This document shows, piece by piece, positions 1 to 8,736 of a DNA stretch of 64,000 bases; positions within the stretch are counted from its first letter, which is position 1; every line of letters begins with the position of its first letter. The notes under the pieces were generated by a model, which worked only from the letters and a program-made list of their open reading frames with translations, was not told the DNA's origin and did no database searches. Position numbers and translations under genes: made by a program. The stretch spans positions 184,170 to 248,169 of the forward strand of contig CAMFII010000005.1 of assembly GCA_945952585.1 (NCBI GenBank), given 5' to 3'. The DNA comes from an uncultured Rhodobacter sp. (GTDB lineage: Bacteria; Pseudomonadota; Alphaproteobacteria; Rhodobacterales; Rhodobacteraceae).

Positions 1-414
1 CACCTTCGAGGCATCGGTCCGGCGCGAGAACATGCTTTCGCCGAAGAAGGCCGCCCCGAGCGTGACGCCATAGACGCCGCCGACCAGATCGCTGCCTGCC
101 CAGACCTCCAGGGAATGGGCTTGGCCCTGTTGGAACAGATCGATGTAGAGGTCGTGGATCGCCGGATTGATCCAGGTCTCTGGCCGGTCGGCGCAGCCCT
201 GCAAGACGGCCTCAAATGCGCTGTCTGTTCGAATTGTATAATTCCATCCGCGTATTCGGCGTGAAAGTGAACGTGAAATGTGAAATCCGTCCAAGGGGAA
301 GATGCCCCTGCGCCGCGGATCAACCCAATGTATGGTGGGATCGTCTCGGCTTTCCGCCATCGGGAAGATCCCGGCGGCATAGGCCCGCAGCAGAAGGTCG
401 GCCGTCAGGGTCAT
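1..414 (-). CDS. aat: Leucyl/phenylalanyl-tRNA--protein transferase, partial
   Basis: Adds Leu or Phe from aminoacyl-tRNA to the N-terminus of proteins with N-terminal Arg/Lys, marking them for ClpAP (N-degron pathway, cytoplasm). The visible 138 residues begin [20 protein letters not shown] and contain the family features [18 protein letters not shown], and [18 protein letters not shown]. The C-terminal third lies outside the window. The ATG directly follows the T-tract of the accC terminator, so there is no classical Shine-Dalgarno sequence; this start matches the family N-terminus. Same strand and downstream of accC. Confidence 0.93.
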   Translation of the reverse strand, partial: MTLTADLLLRAYAAGIFPMAESRDDPTIHWVDPRRRGIFPLDGFHISRSLSRRIRGWNYTIRTDSAFEAVLQGCADRPETWINPAIHDLYIDLFQQGQAHSLEVWAGSDLVGGVYGVTLGAAFFGESMFSRRTDASKV

Positions 415-415
415 G

Positions 416-442
416 AAAAAAGGCGGCCCAGGACGGGCCGCC
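416..442 (-). terminator. Rho-independent terminator after accC
   Basis: Read on the minus strand, an 8-bp perfect GC stem (GGCGGCCC / GGGCCGCC, 5-nt loop) is followed by six T. It lies 22 bp past the accC stop and ends 2 bp before the aat start codon, so it should limit or insulate aat transcription. Confidence 0.85.
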
Positions 443-463
443 CCTTTCCGCGGGCAGGGCAGG

Positions 464-1810
464 TCAGCCGAACTGCTTGGCCAGCCATTTTTCCAGCCAG
501 TGGATGTTGTAGTCGCCCGTCTGGATGTCGGGGTCCTGAAGCAGCGCATGGAACAGCGGGATCGTCGTTTCGATCCCGTCGATCACCAACTCGCCAAGCG
601 CGCGGTTAAGGCGCGCCAGCGCCTCGGGCCGGTCGCGGCCGTGGACGATCAGCTTGCCGATCAGGCTGTCGTAATAGGGCGGGATCGAATAGCCGCCGTA
701 CAGCGCCGAATCCATCCGCACGCCAAGGCCGCCGGGGGCATGGAACACCTTCACCTTGCCCGGGCGGGGGGCGAATTCGGGGATCTTCTCGGCGTTGATC
801 CGGACCTCGATCGCATGGCCGTTGATGACGAGATCGTCCTGGGTGAAGGACATCTCCATCCCCGAGGCGACACGGATCTGTTCGCGCACGAGGTCGACGC
901 CAAAGATCGCCTCGGTCACTGGATGCTCGACCTGCAGGCGGGTGTTCATCTCGATGAAGTAGAACTCGCCGTCCTCGTAAAGGAACTCGATCGTGCCCGC
1001 ACCGATATAGGCGATCTTGGCGACCGCCTCGGCGCAGATGCGGCCGATCTTGGCGCGCATGGCCGGGGTGATGACCGGGCCCGGCGCCTCTTCGAAGACC
1101 TTCTGGTGTCGGCGCTGCAGGGAGCAGTCGCGTTCGCCCAGATGCACCGCCTTGCCGCGCCCGTCGCCGAAGACCTGGATCTCGATATGGCGCGGTTTCT
1201 GGAGGTACTTCTCGATATAGACCTCGTCATTGCCGAAGGCGGCCTTTGCCTCGGACCGGGCGGTGCGGAAGGCGATTTCCAGCTCGTTCGCGGATTTCGC
1301 GACCTTCATCCCCCGGCCGCCGCCGCCGGCGGTGGCCTTGATGATGACCGGATAGCCAATGCCCTCGGCCACGCTCAGCGCGGATTCGAGGTCGGGCACA
1401 CCACCGTCGGAGCCGGGCACCACCGGGATGCCAAGCGACTTGGCGGTTTCCTTGGCGGTGATCTTGTCGCCCATGATGCGGATATGTTCCGCCGAGGGGC
1501 CGATGAAGGTGATGCCGTGGTCTTCCAGCGCCTGCGCGAAAGCCGCGTTTTCCGACAGGAAGCCATAGCCGGGATGCACGGCCTCGGCGCCGGTGATTTC
1601 GCAGGCCGAGATGATCGCGGCCTTGTTGAGATAGCTTTCCGAGGACGGGGCCGGCCCAATGCAGATGCTTTCGTCCGCCATGCGCACATGCATCGCGTCG
1701 GCATCCGCTGTCGAATGCACCGCGACCGAGGTAATCCCCATCTCGCGGCAGGCGCGGATGACGCGCAGCGCGATCTCGCCGCGGTTGGCGATCAGGATCT
1801 TGTTGAACAT
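464..1810 (-). CDS. accC: Acetyl-CoA carboxylase, biotin carboxylase subunit
   Basis: ATP-dependent carboxylation of the biotin on AccB, first half-reaction of malonyl-CoA synthesis for fatty acids. The protein has 448 residues, the usual length. [20 protein letters not shown] is the canonical N-terminus; the glycine-rich ATP-grasp loop [12 protein letters not shown] is near residue 159 and [14 protein letters not shown] near 285. An upstream in-frame ATG at 1837 overlaps the accB stop (ATGA) and would add nine residues, but the start at 1810 fits the family and has AGGGGG upstream. Operon with accB. Confidence 0.96.
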   Translation of the reverse strand: MFNKILIANRGEIALRVIRACREMGITSVAVHSTADADAMHVRMADESICIGPAPSSESYLNKAAIISACEITGAEAVHPGYGFLSENAAFAQALEDHGITFIGPSAEHIRIMGDKITAKETAKSLGIPVVPGSDGGVPDLESALSVAEGIGYPVIIKATAGGGGRGMKVAKSANELEIAFRTARSEAKAAFGNDEVYIEKYLQKPRHIEIQVFGDGRGKAVHLGERDCSLQRRHQKVFEEAPGPVITPAMRAKIGRICAEAVAKIAYIGAGTIEFLYEDGEFYFIEMNTRLQVEHPVTEAIFGVDLVREQIRVASGMEMSFTQDDLVINGHAIEVRINAEKIPEFAPRPGKVKVFHAPGGLGVRMDSALYGGYSIPPYYDSLIGKLIVHGRDRPEALARLNRALGELVIDGIETTIPLFHALLQDPDIQTGDYNIHWLEKWLAKQFG

Positions 1811-1833
1811 GGGTCGCGCCCCCTGATCCGAAC

Positions 1834-2334
1834 TCATTCGATGATCATCAGCGGCGCGCCATATTCCACCGGCGAGCCGTCCTCGATCAGGATGCGCTTC
1901 ACCGTGCCGGCGCGCGGGGCCGGGATGTGGTTCATGGTCTTCATCGCCTCGATGATGAGCACCGTCTGCCCCTCGGTCACCGTGGCGCCGACCGCGACAA
2001 AGGGGGCCGCGCCCGGTTCGGCGGCAAGATAGGCCGTGCCGACCATGGGCGAGGTCACCGCGCCCGGATGCTGGGCCGGGTCTTCGGCCGGAGCCGCGGC
2101 CGCGGCGGCCGGGGCAGCGGCAGAGGGCGCGGCGTGGGCCGCGACCTGCATGACCGGGGCGGCGGCCGCAACGGCAGTGGTGACGATGTTTGATTGTTTC
2201 ACGACGCGGACTTCAAGGCTGTCGTCCGCGCCATATTCCCGTTTCACCGACAGTTCGGTCAGGTCGTTCTTGTTCAGAAGCTCCGCGAGCGCCTGGATGA
2301 AGGCCACGTCCGCGTCGGTGGATTGTTTGCTCAT
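1834..2334 (-). CDS. accB: Acetyl-CoA carboxylase biotin carboxyl carrier protein
   Basis: Carries biotin between the biotin carboxylase and carboxyltransferase subunits. It has 166 residues: an N-terminal segment to about residue 50, an Ala/Pro-rich flexible linker at about 54-88, then the biotinyl domain. The attachment motif EAMKTMN places the biotinylated lysine at residue 132. The ATG is preceded by GAGGACGGC. It is first of the accBC pair, whose promoter must lie in the 256-bp gap shared with the divergent preT. Confidence 0.96.
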   Translation of the reverse strand: MSKQSTDADVAFIQALAELLNKNDLTELSVKREYGADDSLEVRVVKQSNIVTTAVAAAAPVMQVAAHAAPSAAAPAAAAAAPAEDPAQHPGAVTSPMVGTAYLAAEPGAAPFVAVGATVTEGQTVLIIEAMKTMNHIPAPRAGTVKRILIEDGSPVEYGAPLMIIE

Positions 2335-2590
2335 GCCGTCCTCTGTGGGATGTTCTTCTGGTTCTTTGATGGCGGACCCCAGGGCCGCCTCATGGCCCGC
2401 CCGTTATATGCGAGGCATACGGGGGTGAAAAGCGCCTACCTTTATCAACGCCGCAAGGGAAATGCCTGAATTTCAGGCGAAGCCGATCCCTCTGCCATGC
2501 CGTGTCCCCGGCAGAAAATTTACCATTTGATAAAAAAATCGGCCTGTGGCAGCCTTTCACAAAAGAACAACATCAACGGGAGGGTCCGAC
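2335..2590. promoter_or_regulatory. Divergent accB/preT intergenic region
   Basis: This 256-bp region separates accB (minus) from preT (plus) and must hold both promoters. It contains TTTACCATTTGATAAA at about 2519-2534, an AT-rich imperfect inverted repeat (TTTA...TAAA). The box TTTACCATTT recurs just upstream of the XRE-family regulator near 23097. No RutR-like TTGACC-N4-GGTCAA site is visible here. No small gene is supported. Confidence 0.45.
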
Positions 2591-3931
2591 GTGACCAACA
2601 GCCAGCTGACGCCCGGCGTGGTGCCGGGACGTTTGCCCGCCGCCGCTTATCGCGACCATTTTGCCGACAAGGAGCCGGCATTCGACCGGCACGAGGCGCA
2701 GGTGGCCGCCGACCGCTGCTATTTCTGTCATGACGCGCCCTGCATGACCGCCTGCCCGACCTCGATCGACATTCCGCTGTTCATCCGCCAGATCTCGACC
2801 GGCACGCCCGAAGCGGCGGCGGTCACGATCTGGAGCCAGAACATTCTGGGTGGCATGTGTGGCCGCGTCTGCCCGACCGAGCAGCTGTGCGAAGAGGTCT
2901 GCGTGCGCGAAGTGGCCGAGGGCAAACCGGTCGAGATCGGCCGGCTCCAGCGCTATGCCACCGACTCCGTGATGGCCAAGGGTGTCCATCCCTTTGCCCG
3001 CGCGGCCCGGACCGGCAAGACGGTTGCAGTTGTGGGCGCGGGGCCGGCAGGCCTGTCTGCGGCGCACCGGCTGGCGATGCATGGCCATGACGTCACGATC
3101 TACGACGCCCGGCGCAAGGCTGGTGGCCTCAACGAGTACGGGATCGCTGCCTACAAGGCGCCGAACGACTTTGCCCAGGCCGAGATCGACTGGCTGATGA
3201 AGATCGGCGGCATCACCGTCAAGACCGGCAAGTCGCTTGGCCGGGACATCTCGCTCGACGAGCTGCGCAAGGCGCATGACGCGGTCTTCTTGGGCATCGG
3301 CCTCGCAGGGGTCAACGCGCTCCGGGCCGAGGGCGAGGAAAAGGCGATGGTCCGCGATGCCGTGGATTTCATTGCCGAACTGCGTCAGGCTGCGGACAAG
3401 TCCGTGCTGCCCATCGGGCGCGACGTGGTCGTGATCGGCGGGGGCATGACGGCGGTCGATGCGGCCGTGCAGTCCAAGCTCCTTGGCGCCGAGAACGTGA
3501 CCATCGTCTACCGCCGGACGCAGGACAAGATGTCGGCCTCGGACTACGAACAAAACCACGCCGCGTCGAAAGGCGTGCGCATTATCACCGGCGCGGCGCC
3601 CCTGCGCGTTCATGGCGACGGCGCGGTGCGCGAGATCGAGTTCGCCTACACGATCGAGGGGCCGGACGGGCTGGCGCTGTCGTCAGAGACCTTCGTGCTG
3701 AAGGCCGATCAGGTGTTCAAGGCCATCGGCCAGTCGCTTGAAGGCCAGCCCGACGCGCTGAAGCTGGAAGGGCGAAAGATCGCCGTGACCGGGGCAGGGC
3801 GCACCTCGCTGCCCGGTGTCTGGGCGGGCGGCGACTGTGCGGCGGGCGGCAATGACCTGACGGTGACGGCCGTGGCCGAGGGGCGCGATGCGGCCGAGGA
3901 CATCCATGCCAGCCTCATGGCCAAGGCATGA
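2591..3931 (+). CDS. preT: NAD-dependent dihydropyrimidine dehydrogenase subunit PreT
   Basis: Flavin/NAD subunit of the enzyme that reduces uracil and thymine to their dihydro forms, first step of reductive pyrimidine breakdown. It has 446 residues from a GTG start preceded by GGGAGG; a longer reading from 2546 lacks support. Iron-sulfur cysteines lie at about 43, 46, 51, 55 and 90, 94, 100, 104. The FAD motif VVGAGPAGLSAAHRL starts near residue 147 and a second dinucleotide motif VVVIGGGMTAVDAA near 280. The partner preA is 700 bp downstream, separated by a DedA gene. Confidence 0.93.
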   Translation: MTNSQLTPGVVPGRLPAAAYRDHFADKEPAFDRHEAQVAADRCYFCHDAPCMTACPTSIDIPLFIRQISTGTPEAAAVTIWSQNILGGMCGRVCPTEQLCEEVCVREVAEGKPVEIGRLQRYATDSVMAKGVHPFARAARTGKTVAVVGAGPAGLSAAHRLAMHGHDVTIYDARRKAGGLNEYGIAAYKAPNDFAQAEIDWLMKIGGITVKTGKSLGRDISLDELRKAHDAVFLGIGLAGVNALRAEGEEKAMVRDAVDFIAELRQAADKSVLPIGRDVVVIGGGMTAVDAAVQSKLLGAENVTIVYRRTQDKMSASDYEQNHAASKGVRIITGAAPLRVHGDGAVREIEFAYTIEGPDGLALSSETFVLKADQVFKAIGQSLEGQPDALKLEGRKIAVTGAGRTSLPGVWAGGDCAAGGNDLTVTAVAEGRDAAEDIHASLMAKA

Positions 3932-3994
3932 TCCGCACCGGTTGCATCCCTTCCCCCACCGGGCTAGGCAGGCCCCGCGGCCTGGCCGGAGCGA

Positions 3995-4537
3995 ATGATG
4001 GAAGCGGCGATCGACGGATTGGTGAAGTTCATGGCCGCGCATTCGGCCTGGGCCTTCTGGATTGCCATGGCCTTCGCCTTTGCCGAGAACCTCGCCTTCC
4101 TGTCGCTCGCGATCCCCTCGACGGCGGTCCTCGTCGCCGTTGGCGCGCTGGTGGCGACAGGGGAGCTCAGCTTCACGCCGATCTTCATCGGGGCCTCGAT
4201 CGGTGCGGTCCTGGGATCGACGGTTTCGTGGTTCCTGGGCCTGATCTACGGCGACTACATGCTGAACTTCTGGCCGATCAACAAGCACCCGGAACTGGTG
4301 CAGCGCGGCAAGGAGGCCTTCAACAAGTTCGGCCCCTTCGCGATCATCATCGGGCACTTCTTCGGGCCGATCCGGCCCGTGGCCTTCCTTCTGTGCGGCA
4401 TCGCCTTGATGCCCTTCGGCAAGTTCATGCTGTTCAACCTTGTCGGGGCGATCGGCTGGGCCTTTGTCGTGCCGAAATCCGGCGAGGTGGGCGGACTCAT
4501 CATCGGATGGGTCTGGAACCTCTTCTCCGGCCACTGA
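3995..4537 (+). CDS. DedA family membrane protein
   Basis: DedA/SNARE-associated-domain integral membrane protein; relatives act in lipid flipping and envelope homeostasis. It has 180 residues with several hydrophobic segments, the family's N-terminal FAENLAFLSLAIPSTAVL and the central FGPIRPVAFLLCGIALMPFGKF (re-entrant loop with F/Y-G-R-x-P-like sequence). The start could be 3995 or the adjacent ATG at 3998. It lies between preT (63 bp upstream) and preA (80 bp downstream), an odd place for a lipid-handling protein within a pyrimidine operon. Confidence 0.88.
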   Translation: MMEAAIDGLVKFMAAHSAWAFWIAMAFAFAENLAFLSLAIPSTAVLVAVGALVATGELSFTPIFIGASIGAVLGSTVSWFLGLIYGDYMLNFWPINKHPELVQRGKEAFNKFGPFAIIIGHFFGPIRPVAFLLCGIALMPFGKFMLFNLVGAIGWAFVVPKSGEVGGLIIGWVWNLFSGH

Positions 4538-4617
4538 TCCCCGCCTTTTCTGCTATCCTCAGCCCGGACGCGGGCGGCCAAGGGGCCGCCTTGCGCCCCT
4601 TGCCATAGGAGCCCGCC

Positions 4618-5919
4618 ATGGCCGACCTCACCTCAAACTTCATCGGCATCAAGTCCCCGAACCCGTTCTGGCTGGCCTCGGCGCCGCCAACGGACAAGGA
4701 ATACAACGTCCGCCGCGCCTTCGAGGCCGGTTGGGGCGGCGTCGTCTGGAAGACGCTCGGCTCCGAAGGGCCGCCGATCGTCAACGTCTCGGGCCCGCGC
4801 TATGGCGCGATCTGGGGCTCGGACCGCCGGCTGATGGGCCTGAACAACATCGAGCTCATCACCGACCGCCCGCTCGAGGTGAACCTGCGCGAGATCAAGT
4901 CGGTCAAGCGCGACTATCCCGACCGGGCGCTGGTGATCTCGCTCATGGTGCCCTGCGACGAGGAAAGCTGGAAGGATATCCTCAAGCGCATCGAGGACAC
5001 CGAGGCGGACGGGGTCGAGCTGAACTTCGGCTGCCCGCATGGCATGGCCGAACGCGGCATGGGCTCGGCCGTGGGGCAGGTGCCGGAATACATCGAGATG
5101 GTCACGCGGTGGGTGAAGCAATATTCCCGCATGCCCTGCATCGTGAAGCTGACGCCGAACGTCACCTCGATCCTGCCGCCGGCGATGGCTGCCAAGCGCG
5201 GCGGGGCGGATGCGGTCTCGCTCATCAACACGGTGAAATCGATCACCAATGTCGATCTCGACTCCTTCTCGCCCTTCCCGATGATCGACGGCAAGGGCAG
5301 CCACGGCGGCTATTGCGGCCCGGCGGTAAAGCCGATCGCGCTGAACATGGTGGGCGAGATCGCGCGCCATCATGAAACACACGGCCTGCCGATCTCGGGC
5401 ATTGGCGGGGTCACCACCTGGCGCGACGCGGCAGAGTTCCTGGCGATGGGATCGGGCAATGTGCAGGTCTGCACGGCGGCAATGACCTACGGCTTCAAGG
5501 TCGTGCAGGAGATGATTTCGGGCCTGTCCCAATATCTCGACAGCAAGGACATGGCGCTCGACGACCTGATCGGCCGCGCGGTGCCGAATTTCGTCGAATG
5601 GCAGGACCTGAACCTGAACTATGTCACCAAGGCACGGATCGACCAGGACGCCTGCATCAAGTGCGGCCGCTGCTATGCCGCCTGCGAGGATACCAGCCAC
5701 CAGGCCATCGCGATGAAGCCGGGCCGGGTGTTTGAGGTGAAGGACGACGAATGCGTCGCCTGCAACCTCTGCGTCAACGTCTGCCCGGTCGAGAACTGCA
5801 TCACGATGGAGAAGCTGCCGCTCGGGGCACTGGATGAACGCACCGGCCGCAAGGTCGAACCCTATGCCAACTGGACGACCCATCCGAACAACCCGATGGC
5901 CGTGAAGGCGGCGGAGTGA
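4618..5919 (+). CDS. preA: NAD-dependent dihydropyrimidine dehydrogenase subunit PreA
   Basis: Catalytic FMN subunit that reduces the pyrimidine ring with electrons from PreT. It has 433 residues: an N-terminal dihydroorotate-dehydrogenase-like barrel (NPFWLASAPPT at the start; ELNFGCPHGMAERGMGSA mid-domain; SGIGGV near 262) and a C-terminal pair of 4Fe-4S motifs, CIKCGRCYAAC near residue 346 and CVACNLCVNVCP near 379. The ATG has TAGGAG upstream. It is co-oriented with preT and DedA and followed by a double palindrome. Confidence 0.95.
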   Translation: MADLTSNFIGIKSPNPFWLASAPPTDKEYNVRRAFEAGWGGVVWKTLGSEGPPIVNVSGPRYGAIWGSDRRLMGLNNIELITDRPLEVNLREIKSVKRDYPDRALVISLMVPCDEESWKDILKRIEDTEADGVELNFGCPHGMAERGMGSAVGQVPEYIEMVTRWVKQYSRMPCIVKLTPNVTSILPPAMAAKRGGADAVSLINTVKSITNVDLDSFSPFPMIDGKGSHGGYCGPAVKPIALNMVGEIARHHETHGLPISGIGGVTTWRDAAEFLAMGSGNVQVCTAAMTYGFKVVQEMISGLSQYLDSKDMALDDLIGRAVPNFVEWQDLNLNYVTKARIDQDACIKCGRCYAACEDTSHQAIAMKPGRVFEVKDDECVACNLCVNVCPVENCITMEKLPLGALDERTGRKVEPYANWTTHPNNPMAVKAAE

Positions 5920-5955
5920 TCCCAAGGACCGGCCTGCCGTAAACGGCGGGCCGGT

Positions 5956-6000
5956 CCAAAAGCCTTCGAAGGCTTTTGGCAGATTTCTTCAAAGAAATTT
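5956..6000. repeat. Double palindrome, copy 1 (bidirectional terminator-like)
   Basis: A perfect 24-bp palindrome (CCAAAAGCC at one arm, GGCTTTTGG at the other, centre TTCGAA) at 5956-5979 is followed by a second imperfect palindrome (AGATTTCTT...AAGAAATTT) and then GCGCCGC. The same two-palindrome layout occurs at 13415-13466. It sits between the convergent preA and CoA-transferase genes, where a bidirectional terminator is expected. Confidence 0.75.
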
Positions 6001-6021
6001 GCGCCGCCCCTCAGCGACCGC

Positions 6022-7356
6022 TCAGAAGAACCCGCGCGGGATCAGGCGGTGGTGATAGGCCTCGCGCTCCAGCTCCTCGCGGAAATCCGGGTGCGCGATG
6101 CCGATCAGCGCCTTCGCCCGTTCCGGCACCGACAGGCCCTTGAGGCAGACGATCCCGTATTCGGTCACCACATACATCACGTCCGTCCGCGGCGTGGTGA
6201 CGGTGTTGCCATGGGTCAGGTGCAGGTTGATCCGGCTCTTGCGGTCGCCCTTCTTATCATAGGTCGAGGACAGGCACAGGAAGGACCGTCCGCCCGGCGA
6301 GGCATAGGCGCCCCGCAGGAACTGGAGCTGCCCGCCGGTGCCGCTGATATGGCGCAGCCCGTCCGACTCCGACGCGGCCTGCCCGGTCAGGTCGATCTGC
6401 GTGGTGTTGTTGATAGACACCATGTTGTGGTTCCGCATGATGTTGTGCGGCAAGTTGGTGTAGTCCACTGGGCAGCCGTGGAAGTCCGGGTTGTCGTTCA
6501 CCGCGTCGTAAAGCTGCTTCGAGCCGAGGCCGAAGCTGTAGACGATCTTGCCGCGGTCGATCTGTTTGCGCGCGCCCGTCAGGAACCCGGCCTTGTACAG
6601 GTCGATGATCCCGTCGGTCAGCATCTCGGTGTGGATGCCTAGGTCCTTCACCTTGCTTTCGGCCAGAAGCGAGCAGACGGCGTTCGGCATGCCGCCGATA
6701 CCGATCTGCAGGCAGTCGCCGTCGTCGATCTTTTCCATGATCTGCCGGGCCACGGCACGGTCAACGTCAGTGGGCGGCGGGTTCGGAAGTTCGGTCAGCG
6801 GGTGGTCGTCGCCGCGGATGATGAAGTCGACTTCCGAGACATGCAGGTGGTTCTCGACCCCGTGGCACAGCGGCACCGCCTCACTTTCCTCGACGATGAC
6901 CACGCGCGCCCGCTCGGCCACCGCCCGGTGCCAGAGATTGGCGAGGCCGAGGTTGAAGTTGCCGTCCTTGTCCATCGGCCGGGTCTTGAACACGGCAACG
7001 TCGACCGGAGGAACGAAGCGGCGGTAGTAGTCGGGGATCTCGCCAAGGTTGACGGGCAGGTAATGAACGATGCCCGCATCGTGCTTGCGCCGGTCATAGC
7101 CCGAGAAATGCAGGTTCAAGACGAAGAAATGCTGCGCGTTGGGGTCCTGTTCAAGCACGGCGCGGGGGCGGGTGGACAGGCAGGTGCGGATCTTGACCCG
7201 CTCCAGTTCGCCCCGTCGGTCCGCCAGTGCCGCATCGAACAGGTCCGGCTGGGCCAGCACCGCGCCGTAATCCACCCACATGCCCGAACGGACCAGCCCG
7301 GCCGCCTCGGCCGCCGAAATCCGCCGCGCCGGCGCCGCAGCCTGTCGCATCGTCAT
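6022..7356 (-). CDS. Acetyl-CoA hydrolase/CoA-transferase family protein
   Basis: Family I CoA-transferase resembling acetyl-CoA hydrolase, 4-hydroxybutyrate or propionate CoA-transferases; moves CoA between carboxylic acids. It has 444 residues from an ATG preceded by GGGGGAGGCGAGG; a longer open frame to 7539 overlaps the upstream regulator and is rejected. HTEMLTDGIIDLYKAG carries the expected catalytic Glu, and IGIGGMPNAV the glycine-rich segment. It lies 79 bp downstream of a RutR-like gene on the same strand, so both may share the operator at 8119. The acyl substrate is not determinable here; 3-carbon acids from pyrimidine breakdown are a possibility. Confidence 0.85.
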   Translation of the reverse strand: MTMRQAAAPARRISAAEAAGLVRSGMWVDYGAVLAQPDLFDAALADRRGELERVKIRTCLSTRPRAVLEQDPNAQHFFVLNLHFSGYDRRKHDAGIVHYLPVNLGEIPDYYRRFVPPVDVAVFKTRPMDKDGNFNLGLANLWHRAVAERARVVIVEESEAVPLCHGVENHLHVSEVDFIIRGDDHPLTELPNPPPTDVDRAVARQIMEKIDDGDCLQIGIGGMPNAVCSLLAESKVKDLGIHTEMLTDGIIDLYKAGFLTGARKQIDRGKIVYSFGLGSKQLYDAVNDNPDFHGCPVDYTNLPHNIMRNHNMVSINNTTQIDLTGQAASESDGLRHISGTGGQLQFLRGAYASPGGRSFLCLSSTYDKKGDRKSRINLHLTHGNTVTTPRTDVMYVVTEYGIVCLKGLSVPERAKALIGIAHPDFREELEREAYHHRLIPRGFF

Positions 7357-7435
7357 CCTCGCCTCCCCCCCTGCAACTCTCTCCGCCGTCAGAATCCGCG
7401 AATTGTGGCCCCGCACAAGCGCTTTGTTGTCACGG

Positions 7436-8044
7436 TCAGACTGCCAGCAGGCGGCGGAAGAGCGTTTCGAGATAGCGGCCCGCCTCCGGATAGGGATCGG
7501 GCTCGCCCGGGCCGAGAACGGCATGCACCTGCACGTCAAAATCGGCGTAATGCTGGGTCAGGGCCCAGATCGAGAAGATCAGATGCACCGGGTGGACCCG
7601 GGCGATCCGCCCCTCGTCCATCCAGCGGGTCAGGACCGCCGCCTTCTCCTGCACCAGCGCATGAAGGTCGCCTTCGATCACGGCCCGGATGCGTGGCGCG
7701 CCCTGCAGGATCTCGTTGGCGAAAAGCCGGCTTTCGCGCGGGAAATCGCGACTGAGCTCCAGCTTGCGACGGACATAGGCCAGAAGCTCCTCGACCGGGT
7801 CACCCTCGGGGTCCATCGCGCGCAGCGGGTCAAGCCAGGTGTCAAGCAACCCGCTCAAGAGCGCCACATGGATCGCTTCCTTGGACGGATAGTAGTACAG
7901 GAGGTTCGGCTTCGACAGGCCCGCGACCTCGGCGATCTGGTCCAGCGTCGCCCCCCGGAACCCGTGCTGCGAAAACACCTCGAGCGCGGCATCGAGGATC
8001 GTCTCCGAGTTCCGCTGCTGGATCTTCGTCCGCGGTTTGCTCAT
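7436..8044 (-). CDS. rutR: TetR family regulator, RutR-like (copy 1)
   Basis: TetR-type repressor of 202 residues whose whole length resembles E. coli RutR, the uracil/thymine-sensing regulator: ILDAALEVFSQHGFRGATL and IAEVAGLSKPNLLYYYPSKE form the HTH, and the ligand domain carries LELSRDFPRESRLFANEIL, HLIFSIWALTQHYADF. A palindrome matching the RutR consensus lies 75 bp upstream. Co-directional with the CoA-transferase downstream and divergent from the GNAT gene. A second member of the same family is at 14505. Autoregulation is likely (inference). Confidence 0.88.
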   Translation of the reverse strand: MSKPRTKIQQRNSETILDAALEVFSQHGFRGATLDQIAEVAGLSKPNLLYYYPSKEAIHVALLSGLLDTWLDPLRAMDPEGDPVEELLAYVRRKLELSRDFPRESRLFANEILQGAPRIRAVIEGDLHALVQEKAAVLTRWMDEGRIARVHPVHLIFSIWALTQHYADFDVQVHAVLGPGEPDPYPEAGRYLETLFRRLLAV

Positions 8045-8118
8045 TCCGTCGCCACCCTGCCTTGTCCCAAGCTCAACGTCCCGCCTTTCGCGCCGCTTAC
8101 CTCCTTGCTAGCCTGCGA

Positions 8119-8134
8119 TTGACCGACCGGTCAA
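8119..8134. promoter_or_regulatory. RutR-type operator
   Basis: TTGACCGACCGGTCAA has arms TTGACC/GGTCAA with a 4-bp spacer, the same geometry as the E. coli RutR consensus TTGACCANNTGGTCAA. It lies in the divergent gap between rutR copy 1 and the GNAT gene, 28 bp before the GNAT start. Confidence 0.8.
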
Positions 8135-8161
8135 ATCTTGATCGCCCTGAAAGCCGCAACC

Positions 8162-8641
8162 ATGCCTGTGCCGTCCTGGACCATCCGCCCCATGCGCCCC
8201 GGCGACATCCCCGCGACCATGGAGATGCGCGGCCGCACCCGCGAGAACGCGGTCACGCGCGAGGAGATGGAGCGCGACTATGGCATCACCCCCGAGGGCG
8301 TGGCCGCCGACATGGAGAAAGGCCTGTTCGGCTGGGTCGTCGAAACGGGGGGCGGCATCGTGGGCTTTGCGATGGGCGACGAACGGTCGGGCGAGGTGGG
8401 TGTCGTGGCCCTTTTGCCCGACTGGGAGGGACGGGGCATCGGCCGCAACCTGCTTCACCGCGTGACGACGCACCTGCTGGCCGCCGGGCACGATCGGCTT
8501 TGGCTCTACGCCAACCCCGATCCCGATGTCCGGGCAAGCGGCTTCTACGAAAGACTTGGCTGGCGGGCGTCGGGTGAACGACACGGCGAGGATGTCGTTC
8601 TGGAATGGCGGCGCTCCCGCGGCCGCGATCACCCAACATGA
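8162..8641 (+). CDS. GNAT family N-acetyltransferase
   Basis: Acetyl-CoA-dependent acyltransferase of unknown substrate, 159 residues. The GNAT core is visible: WTIRPMRPGDIPATMEMRGRT at the N-terminus, strand GGGIVGFAMGDE, then motif A VVALLPDWEGRGIGRNLLHR (the R/Q-x-x-G-x-G/A acetyl-CoA loop) and a C-terminal ASGFYERLGWR. The start at 8162 is preferred over 8138 because the domain begins right after it and the RutR-type operator would otherwise overlap the leader. Divergent from rutR copy 1. Confidence 0.88.
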   Translation: MPVPSWTIRPMRPGDIPATMEMRGRTRENAVTREEMERDYGITPEGVAADMEKGLFGWVVETGGGIVGFAMGDERSGEVGVVALLPDWEGRGIGRNLLHRVTTHLLAAGHDRLWLYANPDPDVRASGFYERLGWRASGERHGEDVVLEWRRSRGRDHPT

Positions 8642-8736
8642 TCGGGCGGGTCCGGACAATCTTTGCGGTCTGCTGATCTTTGAACTCTCCCCGTCATGCG
8701 CTAGCCTTCTGACAAAACAGAATGGCGAGGCAAATC

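Noticed and set aside
413..2032. 539-codon plus-strand frame opposite accC
   Set aside because: It mirrors accC in a shifted antisense frame; accC and accB have full motifs. Many similar GC-driven shadow frames occur opposite real genes.
7357..7539. N-terminal extension of the CoA-transferase
   Set aside because: It would overlap the RutR-like gene and reads as antisense-type sequence; GGGGGAGG at the internal ATG fixes the start.
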